Part shown: positions 11,653 through 21,964 of the stretch, piece by piece
Position numbering within the stretch: the first letter of the stretch is position 1
How the letters are laid out: each line of letters begins with the position of its first letter
NCBI GenBank assembly: GCA_963556695.1
Contig: CAUWAG010000010.1
Span: forward strand, 5,518,001-5,582,000
Direction: 5' to 3'
Length of the DNA: 64,000 nt
Source of the DNA: Anthostomella pinea
Lineage: Eukaryota > Ascomycota > Sordariomycetes > Xylariales > Xylariaceae
Position numbers and translations under genes: made by a program
Notes under the pieces: model-generated
Database searches by the model: none
Told to the model about the DNA's origin: nothing
The model's input: the letters and a program-made list of their open reading frames with translations, nothing else

Positions 11653-14600
11653 ATGGGGTCCGTCATCTCCATACATCTACTTGTCTAACTCTTGTCGCAA
11701 CTTACTGACTGGGCTATAGTGTTCCCAAGTTCTTCCGATGGCTCTCGGAGCGGTATCCTGCCATCTCCCAGCTCATCGCCGAGAATCGAATCCCCGAGTT
11801 CGACAACCTCTACGTGCGAATAGCCCTGTACCTTCCCGTCTCTGGTCCTTCTCCACTGACATGCGTAGTTGGACATGAATGGCATTATTCATAATTGCAC
11901 GCACAAGGACACGCATGATACCTCATTCAGACTTAGCGAAGAGGAGATGTTCATACGCATATTCAACTACATTGAACACCTGTTTGGCAAGATCAAGCCC
12001 AAGAAGCTGTTCTTCATGGCTATCGACGGCGTGGCCCCGCGAGCCAAGATGAACCAGCAGAGAGCCCGCCGCTTTCGGACTGCCTTGGACGCCGAACAAG
12101 CCCGTGAAAAGGCTATTCGGGAGGGCCAGGAGCTGCCCAAGGAGGAACCCTTCGACAGCAATTGCATCACCCCTGGCACCGGGTTCATGGCCAAACTCAC
12201 TCAACAGCTGAAATACTTCATAAACAAGAAGATTTCCGAGGACTCAGACTGGCAGGGCTGCGAAATAGTCTTGTCCGGCCATGAAGTCCCTGGCGAAGGA
12301 GAGCACAAGATTATGGAGTACATAAGAAACGCCAAGGCCCAGCCCGACTACCACCAAAATGTCCGACACTGTCTGTACGGTCTTGATGCCGATCTCATCA
12401 TGTTGGGCCTTCTGAGCCACGATCCCCATTTCTCTCTGCTTCGTGAGGAAGTCACATTTGGCCGCGCTTCGAAGTCGAAGTCCAAGGAGTTGGAGCATCA
12501 GAATTTCTATCTGCTGCATCTTTGCATTGTCCGGGAGTACCTTGAGTTGGAGTTCCAGGACTTGAAAAAGCCGGGATCTATGAAGGTTCCTTTCAACATG
12601 GAAAGGATTATAGACGATTTCATTCTCATGGCATTCTTCATTGGTAATGACTTTCTCCCCAACCTCCCCAACCTACACATCAACGAAGGGGCGTTGGCGA
12701 CCATGTTCCGAATCTACAAGGAGATCCTTCCTCAATGCGATGGGTACATCAACGAAGGGGGTGTTATTAACTTCTCCCGCTTGAGTCTACTCCTTGAGGA
12801 GCTGTCCAAGGAAGAATACCGGTACTTTGAGCATGAACATGCCGATTCAAAATGGCTCAAGGGCAAACAGCTCGCAGAGTCAAGCGGTGGCGAGCCGACG
12901 AAGACAAAGGGGAAGCTAGTTGTGACGAGCTCGCAGAAAGACCTCTGGAAGAAAATCCGCACCTTCGTGGCCAAGCGTCCTCCCGAGCCCCTCAATCTCG
13001 GCCATGATCTTGTCGCTGCAGATCGCAAGTTCGTGCAGTCCGCTGCCGAAAGCCTCCACATGGAATGGCGTACCGTCGAAGATGATGAAGGCCGACGTGA
13101 TCTGCTACTGGCATTCCCCGCCAAACCTGATAACACCGGGGACGATGAGGATGACGAGGAAGAAGAAGGCCATCTGGCAGTGCTTCGGGTTGTGAAGCGT
13201 TACGATAACGCCCAGGTAGTAGACCTGTCCGCTGAAGAAGCTCAAGCTACCATGCAAGTCAAGTACAAAGAGAAGTTTCTGGAGTGGAAGGACAACTACT
13301 ATGCCGGCAAATTCGAATGGGCCCCGGAGGTCAAGGAATCCGAACTCATCAAGCTTTGCGAGAACTACGTCCAGGGTCTGCAGTGGGTATTGTACTACTA
13401 CTATCGGGGAGTAGCCTCGTGGCCATGGTTCTATGGCTACCATTATTCCCCCATGACCTCCGGTAAATAATTCCCCGCAGAATTGCTCGATTCTTGTCGG
13501 TCTTCTTGCTGACGTATTCAGACATAACGAAAGGACTAAAGGCCGACCTTGACTTCAAGCTGGGTCAGCCCTTCAGACCGTTTGAGCAGCTCATGGGGGT
13601 CTTACCGGATCGAAGCAAGACGATCGTCCCATCCGTGTATCACCCGCTGATGACAGACCCTAACTCACCAATCATCGACTTTTACCCGAGAGATTTTGAA
13701 CTTGACATGAACGGCAAAAAGATGGAATGGGAGGCTGTTGTCAAAATCCCCTTCATTGACGAGGAGCGTCTCCTATCTGCAATGGCGCCCAAAAACGAGC
13801 TCCTCAGCCCAGACGAGAAGGCTCGCAACGACTTTGGGGTTTCCCTGAAGTTCACATATGATTCCAGTGTCAACTTCACGTACCCGTCATCCATGGTCGG
13901 GATCTTCCCAGACATTCCCAATTGCCCATGCGTCGAGAATATATATGACCTGCCCACGGCGGATGGCCTAGAGCTATACGTCGGTCTCCTCGGGGGCGCA
14001 AAGCTCGGCGTGGACGCTCTGGCAGGCTTTCCGAGTCTCGCGACTCTGCCGTACAACGCTATGCTTGGCTTCCATGGAGTCAACGTCTTTCAACAGGAAA
14101 GCCGTAACGAGAGCATGGTTGTCACGCTAGCCGGAGTTGAGATGCGCAGCAGAATGGAATCAGCAAAGGCTAAGCTGGGACAGCGATGCCATGTCGGGTA
14201 TCCCTTTTTGCAGGAGGCGCGGGTGTCACGCGTCTCGGATGAGCTCTTCGACTACTCCCTCAGCCCAGATGGATCGGGCCAGGTGGTTGAAACACACCAC
14301 TCGGGCCGGGACATTGAGGAGTGGAACAAGAAGGCTTCTCGTATTGAAAACTTCTACAGCAAACGACTGGGTATCATCATTGGCTCAGTCGAGTCGATGG
14401 TGCACGTCGAAATGCTCAGGGGCCTTGTCAAGATAGACTCGGGTGCCACGGTCAAGGAATACGGATTCATTCCGGGCATGGAAACCGACTACGCCGCTCA
14501 AGTCATCGTCGACGAAGTGGTCAGCGAGGATGAACGGTTCATTGAGAGAGCCGCTCTACCTCTGGAGGAAGAGTTCCCTGTAGGATCCCATGCGTTCTTC

Positions 14601-16139
14601 CTCGGAGATTTCGGCTACGGGCGCCCACTCGAGGTGCTGGCGCATGCCGATAACCGAGCCGAGATCTTGTTATCGGTTCCTGCTGTGAAGGAACCCGACT
14701 TTGCACGTCAAACCATTGTTCGTGCTGAACAACAGAGCGGCTATAGGCCATCCTACGCGGTTGCCAAAATGCTGGGTCTTCACCCTCTGATCTTGAGCAA
14801 GATCACCTCGTCGTTCCACGTTAACACTATAGGCGGGAGCATGAGGGTCAATCTGGGACTCAACCTCAAGTTCGAAGGCAAGAAGCAGAAGGTGCTTGGC
14901 TACTCGCGGAAGTCGAGTGCGGGGTGGGAATTCAGTCCTGCTGCTGTCTCGCTACTGGTAGACTACATGACGCGGTTCCCCGACTTTTTTGCTGCCATCT
15001 TGCGGAACCCGTCGGGAAACGAGTTCAGCGAAACGCAGCTATGGCCAGGTGATGCCGACGCTGCCAGCGCCAAGACCAAAGAGATCGGTGCGTGGCTGAA
15101 GACGGTGGAGACGAGCAAGTTTGAGCGCGTGCCCCTCGATGCCGAACAGCTCGACTCAACGGTGGTCATGGAACTTCAGAGGTCAGCTGATGCGCTAAGA
15201 GAAAGCGGTTCGAAGTCAACCCACAAGAAACTGAAGGGGGTCCCTCGGTCGGCCTTGTTGCATCCCAATGATGCGGAGCAGCGACTCGGCAACCAGGCCT
15301 TCAGCCTTGGGGACAGGGTCGTCTATGTGCAAGCGTCTGGCAAGGTTCCTATTGCCTCGAAGGGCACGGTGGTGGGTATCAGTACGGTTGGGAACCACCG
15401 CATGCTGGATATCCTCTGCGACCATGCATTCATGAATGGCACGACGCTGGGCGGGCGCTGCGATGCGTTCCGTGGCCAGACGGTGGCGGCCAACTCGGTG
15501 CTCAACGTCACGAACAAGCAGGTGATGACGGGGTCCAAGTCCAGCGTTGAGAAGCGCTCGGCTCAGACGACGACGCTGCCGTCGCATGGATACGGTGTGC
15601 CGGGCGGGCCTCAGCTGCGAGACGCTCCGGCTCCTGGGCCCCTTCGTGGTGGGTGGCGAGGCGCTGTGAATGGCGCCCATCGCCACGCAGCCAACGGCAG
15701 AGGTGCACAGTCTGCGTACGGGGCCCACGATGGTCCTCAGCTGCAGCATAGCAGTCTGGTGTACCGTCCCATGCCGAACGGACCCATGCAGAACGGATAT
15801 CAGATGTCGGTCAACGGGCAGGGAGCTCCGGCGCTGTCCAACAGCGGCGCTGTTCATAATGGTGGTGGGGCTCCTCGAGGTGGTCGCGGTGGACGTAGCA
15901 GCCGTGGTGGTAGAGGTGGGCCGGCGGCTGCGGATGTGGCTGCGAATGTGCAGATGCCGGTCATGCCGAACCTCAGAGACTCGAGAGTGTTCGAGCCAGG
16001 TGCTTCTTCGCACCAGCCGTCGTACAATTCCGTGCCCCCGCCTGCGGGCCTCGACGCACGTGGTGGCAGTCGAGGTCGTGGACAAGGTCGTGGTGGCAGA
16101 GGCCGCGGACGGGGTGTTCGAGGCGGTGCGGCAGAGTAG
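11653..16139 (+). CDS. XRN1: Cytoplasmic 5'-3' exoribonuclease XRN1
   Basis: Degrades decapped mRNA 5' to 3' in the cytosol and P-bodies. There are four exons: 11653..11657, 11720..11813, 11869..13462 and 13522..16139. The introns are 62, 55 and 59 bp, and the protein is about 1,436 aa. The first exon is only ATGGG; splicing yields MGVPKFFRWLSERYP, the exact family start (Rat1 would begin MGVPALFRWL). Then follow DNLYLDMNGIIHNCTH, AIDGVAPRAKMNQQRARRFR, GTGFMAKL, SGHEVPGEGEHKIMEYIR, the acidic GLDADLIMLGL and FIGNDFLPNLPNLHI, together giving the Mg-binding carboxylates. Exon 3 to exon 4 joins as SPMTSDITKGLKADL. The middle contains the PAZ/KOW-SH3-like domains (LGDRVVYVQASGKVPIASKG). The C-terminal about 85 residues hold two RGG/RG clusters (about 1350-1365 and 1405-1432). 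Splice frames are all consistent and the gene appears intact. Confidence 0.95.
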
Positions 16140-17742
16140 GGAGTGTTCTCTGCTGCCGGGTGGTTATGGTGACGTTTTTGACAGATGCTTCGGGCCATCT
16201 GTCACTAGAGTACGCAATACGTAGCGATACTTGTAAAACGATAGTTATGAGGAAGGTGACAGGCCAAGTTTGCCTCTTCGACACCGAATTACCGTGGCTT
16301 ACGTATGAGGCAGGATTCCAGACGGTGACTCGTGGACATGTAGCAGGTTATGTGCAAGGTACGCTCTCCGGTCTGTCCAGTATATATCCACATGTCTTTC
16401 CGTACAACTCAACTGCCTGGTGACCCGATCCATAACTATATGGATCGACTGATGTTTGCTAGGAGGAGTTCACGTGAGTAATCCCCTATTACCCCTCCAG
16501 TCGTGTCTCGTGGTCGTTGGCGTGGGAACTGTGCGCTGACTTTGGGACCTGAAGTGCTGGCCAGCAGACCAGAATGTTGAACATGTCGGCTATCGTCTGT
16601 GGACGTAACTAGTACATGTGATTTTTTGTTGCTGATGCCTTGCTGGCGGAGCAGGGAAAGCTGTGGTCTTGTCGCTGTCACTCGGTCGAGATGGCCCCAC
16701 ACCTCCCCCTTTTGTCGGCAAATACCTATATCCCTATATAGGTACCCACCTCCTGCAGGTTGCGTATTGATCTTTCCTCCTCACAATGTGGAATACATTG
16801 TGCTTAGTCAACAGGTCGGTTCAAGTGAGTCACCATTGTGGAGACGGCTGCTGAATGCTTTGCAATAGGTGCAGGTGCAACACAATGGCATTTCCCAACA
16901 GTGGAACTGTCCACAATGGGCACAATGGGCACCAATGGGCACAATGGGGGATTGCGCGATGATGCTGATTGTTGCTGTCGCCACAGTCCAATATTTTTTC
17001 TATATATTTCCACGTCAACAGGCGCGTTCCTTCTCTGGGTTTCTTTTGGATCCGGTATGGTTCTGCTCGCGGTTCAGTCACACTTCCCATCTCACACCAC
17101 ACCTTCACACCTCACACCTCACACCTCACACCTCACCTTTACACCCTCTCCTCGACCGAGCTGCACAGAACTCCTTTTACCACAGGGCTCTCGCTTGAGA
17201 ATTTTTCTGTCATCTTCCTCCCCGCCCTGCTGCCCAGTATCCTGGTGTCACGGATATCCTCATGCCTCTGTCCATCTTCTGCCCCTCTGGTTGACTACTC
17301 ACCTCACCTCACACCTCGCAAGCGGATGCCGGCCGCTGCTGCTTCAAGTCGCATCCAAACAACAGCAACAGTACCTTGTGCAAGTCAATCCATTCTCGGT
17401 CACATTCTTCATCCTCTCTGGAAGAGCCTGGTAAGGTGCACCATACCCCACGTCGATGGTAGCACGATACTGACTCAGTATATCCTAGCAACAAGCTATA
17501 TATATGAAAGACTCCACTGCCTCCCAGGTATAAGGATCCTTCTGCAAGTCACACTGAACACGACACCGAACCAGAGTGAGGGTGCACTGCGGTCATCTGT
17601 TTTTGCTGCACCACAGACAGCACGGAGCTGACCAGCCACCCCTCAGGGGAGAATCTCGCCCACATCCAGCCAGCCCGTCTTCACCTTTCTCCAGCTGAGT
17701 TAACCAGCTTGACACAATCTTCATCGTTCGATATACAGCACC
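16140..17742. other. Intergenic region with short tandem repeats
   Basis: About 1.6 kb between XRN1 and the F-box-like gene. It contains GGGCACAATG-type repeats (about 16913-16946) and a run of CTCACAC heptamers (about 17097-17145) in a pyrimidine-rich stretch, typical of a fungal leader or promoter. Frames here (for example 16969..17631) are low in complexity and have no similarity. No gene is supported. Confidence 0.5.
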
Positions 17743-20100
17743 ATGGCGCAACCCACCAGTCTCCCCCGTGACGCCATGAACTCTGTCGACCGCATCGTCA
17801 AGCATGAGCTTCGACATCTGGCCAACAAGCAGGTGGCCGCCACCTTGAAGGCACTGCTCGCAGGGCAGGACCGTGCCACACCGCCGTTGCAGCTGGCCAA
17901 GAAGCGCAAATTGAGCGACGGCGACAGTGGCGATCCCAACATCAACCAGCCCCGGCCAGTCCTTGTAGGCACGCCTACAACTGGCATCCATGGTTGCTCT
18001 GGTCACGAGCCCCTCACGGCGCTCAGAGGACTCATGGCAGACCAAAGTGGTGACCGACCTGGCGGGGAAGCTGGACAGATACGTGGTAGAGGTCATGAAG
18101 TCATGGCCTCGACTTCACTCGCCTCACCTGGAGCAGCTGCTGCAGCTGCAAGGCCGTTCCATCGACGAGTCGACCGCCTCCGGGTCGTCAACCGCACAGG
18201 CAGAGACACTGCCAGAGCCACGGGCAGCGCCAGCAGCATTACCTCGAGGCCCTTCAATCTGATCGCTCGCATCTCCGAGATCATCCTGCTTGCCGATGAG
18301 GTAGCGAAGTATCTCGAACCAGCCGACATCCTGAATCTGTACAGTGTTTCTCGCCACTTCCATGTCGCCATCAACGGCAACCTGACGTCCTCGCTCAAGA
18401 AGTGGGCAGACGCCAGGGCTCCAGGCTCGGCCAGCATCTTCCCCCCCAACGTCGACCAGCGTCTCTGCATCCCCGATCCAGGGAGACGCGTCGTGTCTGA
18501 GTTCGTGGCCGGGGGGCCCAACTATGTCCGCCGCGTCCCGACGCTGCGGTGGTATCAGATGGTGGTCAGTCGCCACGAGATGGCTGAGGACATCATCGCC
18601 CACCTCGCTCGCGCCGGGCTGCGCACTCCGCGAGGTACACACATCACTCTGCTCAGAATATGGTTTCTCATGAACGTGGCCACCACGGAGAAACGCCTCA
18701 AGCTTGTCGGCCGCAAAGACCTCTGGAGCAACGCGGACCTCGTCAACGCGCAGGTGTTCTTCCTGAAGCTCTCGCTCCACTTCAACGACCCCAACTACGG
18801 CCCGGACAGCAGCGAGCTGTTCAAGCTGTTCATGGGCCAGCGGGGCCTCCACCCGCTCTGGCAGATGCTCTTCGGCCACCGCTACCGCACCACCTACGAC
18901 CTGCTGGAGCTCAAAGTCCGGTACGACGTCGTCTTGCCCGCCCAGCACCGCAGCAGCGAGCCTGTCTGTGGCGTGGCGCGCTGGCTCGTCGGCAGCCTCC
19001 ACCTCGAGGGCTGGGGCTCGGGCGTCCGTCACCTGGCGCGGCCCGAGGAGGTCGTCATCTCGGAGTGGGCGCGCCGGGGCCTGCGCCTCGACCTGTACCT
19101 CCTCCCTCTCACCCTGTGGGGCCACGTCGACCACTACACCGGCCGCAACCTGGCGCCGCAGCAGGAGGAGCTCGACATGCTGCGCGACGCCGAGTACAAG
19201 AACCGCAGCCTCGACACGACCTGGGAGTTCAAAAACGTCAACTGCATGAAGGACCGCTGGAACGTGCTGACCAGGGAGGAACGCACCCGGGTCCTGCGCT
19301 GGCAGGACCTCGCCGAGGAACACATCACCAAAGCCGACAATGCGACCCCGGCGGATTACGGACATGAGGAGTACTACGACTCCGACGACAGCGACGGCGG
19401 GCTCATGCCGTCGGGTCCGCCCAATGTCGACCCACGCCACGACTTCGGTCCTGACGCGCCCGCCTCTCTTCGCCAATACACCGACACGTGGGAGGCGACT
19501 ATCAAGGCAATCATCCCGCGCATTTGCGAGGCGTCAGTCACCGACGGGGACGACGACAGCGACGACGTCGATGATTTCGGCGATGACGATGAAGATGCTG
19601 CCCAACGCCGTCATGAGACTGCAGGCAACGAGGACGTCGTCATCAAGATCGAACGCGACGAAGCCGCTGACATGGAGAACGCAGGCAACGAGAATGCCGT
19701 CATGGAGAACACCGGCAATGAGGTCGCACGCAACGAGAACGCCGTCAAGAGTAGCTTCGTGGACACCCCGGCCGTTCGTCCGTCCCTCTCCACTGACGGC
19801 TTCGACCATTCCGAACATGCCGGCGACGACGATGATGATGATGATGCCGACGACGACGACGATGATCCCCTGGGGCCGCCTCAGCCTCAGCCGGACTACT
19901 ACCGCTTTCCCCGCCGGTTGGGGTCTTATCCAACCCAGGCCGCTTTCGATGGACTGGCCCAACTAAGCTTGTCGCAGGACGATTCAGACGAGCAAGACGA
20001 GCTGAGAGACACGTGGGACACGGACGGACAGTTCTGCAGCGAGGGCGTGGCTGTCTGCCCGTGGCAGACGTTGACTGAGCTTGCTATTCTCACACTATAA
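17743..20100 (+). CDS. F-box-like protein with acidic, repeat-bearing C-terminus
   Basis: A single-exon 785-aa protein. Residues about 175-215 (ISEIILLADEVAKYLEPADILNLYSVSRHFHVAI) match the fold and spacing of a fungal F-box (LP.E...I...L...DLL.L..VSR.F). Such proteins bind Skp1 and supply substrates to SCF ubiquitin ligases. The following region to about residue 520 is a mixed helical domain of the kind seen in large Sordariomycete F-box families and has no recognised repeat. The C-terminal third is disordered and very acidic. It contains a degenerate repeat of the type (M)ENAGNENAV (about residues 640-670) and a nearly pure Asp run (about 690-710). The N-terminus has a short basic KKRK, a possible nuclear signal. 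The GC-rich middle creates long antisense frames that are shadows. The F-box call is moderate; the substrate is unknown. Confidence 0.75.
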   Translation: MAQPTSLPRDAMNSVDRIVKHELRHLANKQVAATLKALLAGQDRATPPLQLAKKRKLSDGDSGDPNINQPRPVLVGTPTTGIHGCSGHEPLTALRGLMADQSGDRPGGEAGQIRGRGHEVMASTSLASPGAAAAAARPFHRRVDRLRVVNRTGRDTARATGSASSITSRPFNLIARISEIILLADEVAKYLEPADILNLYSVSRHFHVAINGNLTSSLKKWADARAPGSASIFPPNVDQRLCIPDPGRRVVSEFVAGGPNYVRRVPTLRWYQMVVSRHEMAEDIIAHLARAGLRTPRGTHITLLRIWFLMNVATTEKRLKLVGRKDLWSNADLVNAQVFFLKLSLHFNDPNYGPDSSELFKLFMGQRGLHPLWQMLFGHRYRTTYDLLELKVRYDVVLPAQHRSSEPVCGVARWLVGSLHLEGWGSGVRHLARPEEVVISEWARRGLRLDLYLLPLTLWGHVDHYTGRNLAPQQEELDMLRDAEYKNRSLDTTWEFKNVNCMKDRWNVLTREERTRVLRWQDLAEEHITKADNATPADYGHEEYYDSDDSDGGLMPSGPPNVDPRHDFGPDAPASLRQYTDTWEATIKAIIPRICEASVTDGDDDSDDVDDFGDDDEDAAQRRHETAGNEDVVIKIERDEAADMENAGNENAVMENTGNEVARNENAVKSSFVDTPAVRPSLSTDGFDHSEHAGDDDDDDDADDDDDDPLGPPQPQPDYYRFPRRLGSYPTQAAFDGLAQLSLSQDDSDEQDELRDTWDTDGQFCSEGVAVCPWQTLTELAILTL

Positions 20101-20296
20101 CGCTCTCGACGTCCTGCAAGAGATCATTCGACGGCTGATCCAGGGTCTGACCGAGCTGAAGGAACGTATCAACGAGGTCGCTTTCACTATCGAGACATGC
20201 ATACATGGTACCGACCGTTGGATGCGCTCCACCATCGGCTGGGTTGGACTCACAAAAAAAAAAAGAGAAAAAAAGAAAAAAAAGGAAAAAAAAAAA

Positions 20297-20329
<33 letters not shown>

Positions 20330-21964
20330 AGGAGGGGAAAAAAAGGGCCCCTTTGATGCTTCTCCGACTGCGCAGATGGCATCCAAATCAACTTCCTCTG
20401 ATGCAGATTCCTGGCCCTTGTCTCGGGAGGGGCATAATTGGTGGCCGGTCTGACGCGAGGCAGAGACCCCAGCTTGAGGAATCCTCGACCAACTATTTGG
20501 GCAACCCAGAAAATCCTAATAACCAGAGCGAGTTCTACCAGCGCCTGCAAGGCGGCGACCTTCCTCGTCTTGGGCTCGTAGCCTCATTCATACCATACGC
20601 TGGTCCCGTGGTGTCGTTCGAGCATGACATCTTCACAATGGATACCCGCGTCTGACCGCGTCACATATACATGGAGACGTTACCAAAGGTGCAGAAGTGT
20701 AGGATCAATGTAGGGAAAGGAAGGGAATTGGACTGTGAGAGTAAACCAAAAAAAAAAAAACGGAGATGAGATTCATAGCACGCAATGACGAGAGTATTAC
20801 CTGTAAAATCCCCGGAGATTCAGATGTGTGGCGCATTAGTTTGTTATTACAAAAGGAGCGAGGTGATGCTTTTCTCTCTGTTCCTATGTCTTGGAAATGC
20901 AACAATGTTCCCAACCGGGCCACTACGAACCGCACTGCCGTCTTCTATAGGCACACGCACATCTCCCTGACATGGGCGGGTACCTGATGAAGGCCCTTTG
21001 CCCACGTCCCCTGGCTCAACCAGCCGGCCAGTCGGCTCCTCCATCCTACTCTTCGAGATTTAGTCAAGGAAAAATGCAAAATTTGAATCTTGTCCGCGGC
21101 CAAAAAACCAACAGGCGAGAGCTGTGGAACCAAGCCTAAGGAGCCAGCACACATTGCCGCCCCTCGCCACGAGCCTGACAGCCGCCAAGCCAGTCAACCG
21201 GCACGCCCCGACTCCTCGAAACCATCCGCCATGGCCTTGAGAGTCTGCCATATCCATATGCCAACCTTGAAAGACAAGAAGAAAAGGATGTCTCTCCAGG
21301 AAGGATCGTGAACAAGAAATGCGGGAGAAAATATGATCAGGTCGCGATGAGAGGGGAACAACAACCTAGCTAGAAAGCAAAAGAGTACAAGTGTAGCAAG
21401 ATGAACAAAAATACTGTTTAACAACAACAACCAACGGGCAATCAAGTGGGAACTCGAGAATGGAGGCCAAGGTGTACTCCGTAACACTCACTCCCGTGCG
21501 CTATGCCGCCTTTATTCCCACCATATACAGCTTCGTCCGTCCGCCCGTCCAGACCGAAACGTTTGGTTTCGACCATGTCGGGGCGACGTGATCGAAGAGA
21601 TGCACATGAGAGTCATTCGCCGCCAGCCGGCCAGGTCCCTCCCTTTGTCCGTCGCGAAAGAATTTCTTGGCCGTTATTTTGTCTTTCCAGCTCCGCCTCA
21701 AACATTCCAGTGTAATTTTCCCGGGTATCGTAAACACACCCCGACCGTCACCCCGACTCCCCTATGCCAGAACTTCCAAAGCCTGCCGCACCTCTGTTGA
21801 ACGTGGTCTCGAGTCCGTGACAAGGTGTAATGCGTGTATTACCAGGTCTCAATTGTCTCCGACGGTCTATCTTCCCCATTCGGCATGTCAAACACGTTCC
21901 AATATTATCAGTGACACTTAAAGCGAATACCGAAAAACAATGGAAATCGAGGGTAACGAGGCAC
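20101..21964. other. Intergenic region with no supported gene
   Basis: About 1.9 kb between two convergent genes, so mainly 3' flanks. Apart from the purine tract (listed separately) it contains a run of 12-13 A near 20748-20760. Short frames on both strands show no similarity. Confidence 0.5.
20254..20347 (+). repeat. 94-nt uninterrupted homopurine tract with a 32-G run
   Basis: From 20254 to 20347 every base on the plus strand is A or G: first A-rich segments, then 32 consecutive G (20297-20328), then A/G again. It lies about 150 bp downstream of the F-box-like gene stop. Such a tract can form triplex or G-quadruplex structures. Long G runs are also places where assemblies are unreliable. 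Confidence 0.9.

Noticed and set aside
15216..16085. Minus-strand 289-codon frame opposite the XRN1 tail
   Set aside because: Antisense shadow of RGG/GC-rich coding sequence, no independent signal.
17097..17145. CRISPR-like or regulatory array from CTCACAC repeats
   Set aside because: Simple heptamer microsatellite without spacers, in a eukaryotic promoter region.
18124..19476. Long minus-strand frame (450 codons) antisense to the F-box-like gene
   Set aside because: A by-product of GC-rich third positions in the sense gene; Val/Ala/Arg-rich composition and no domain.
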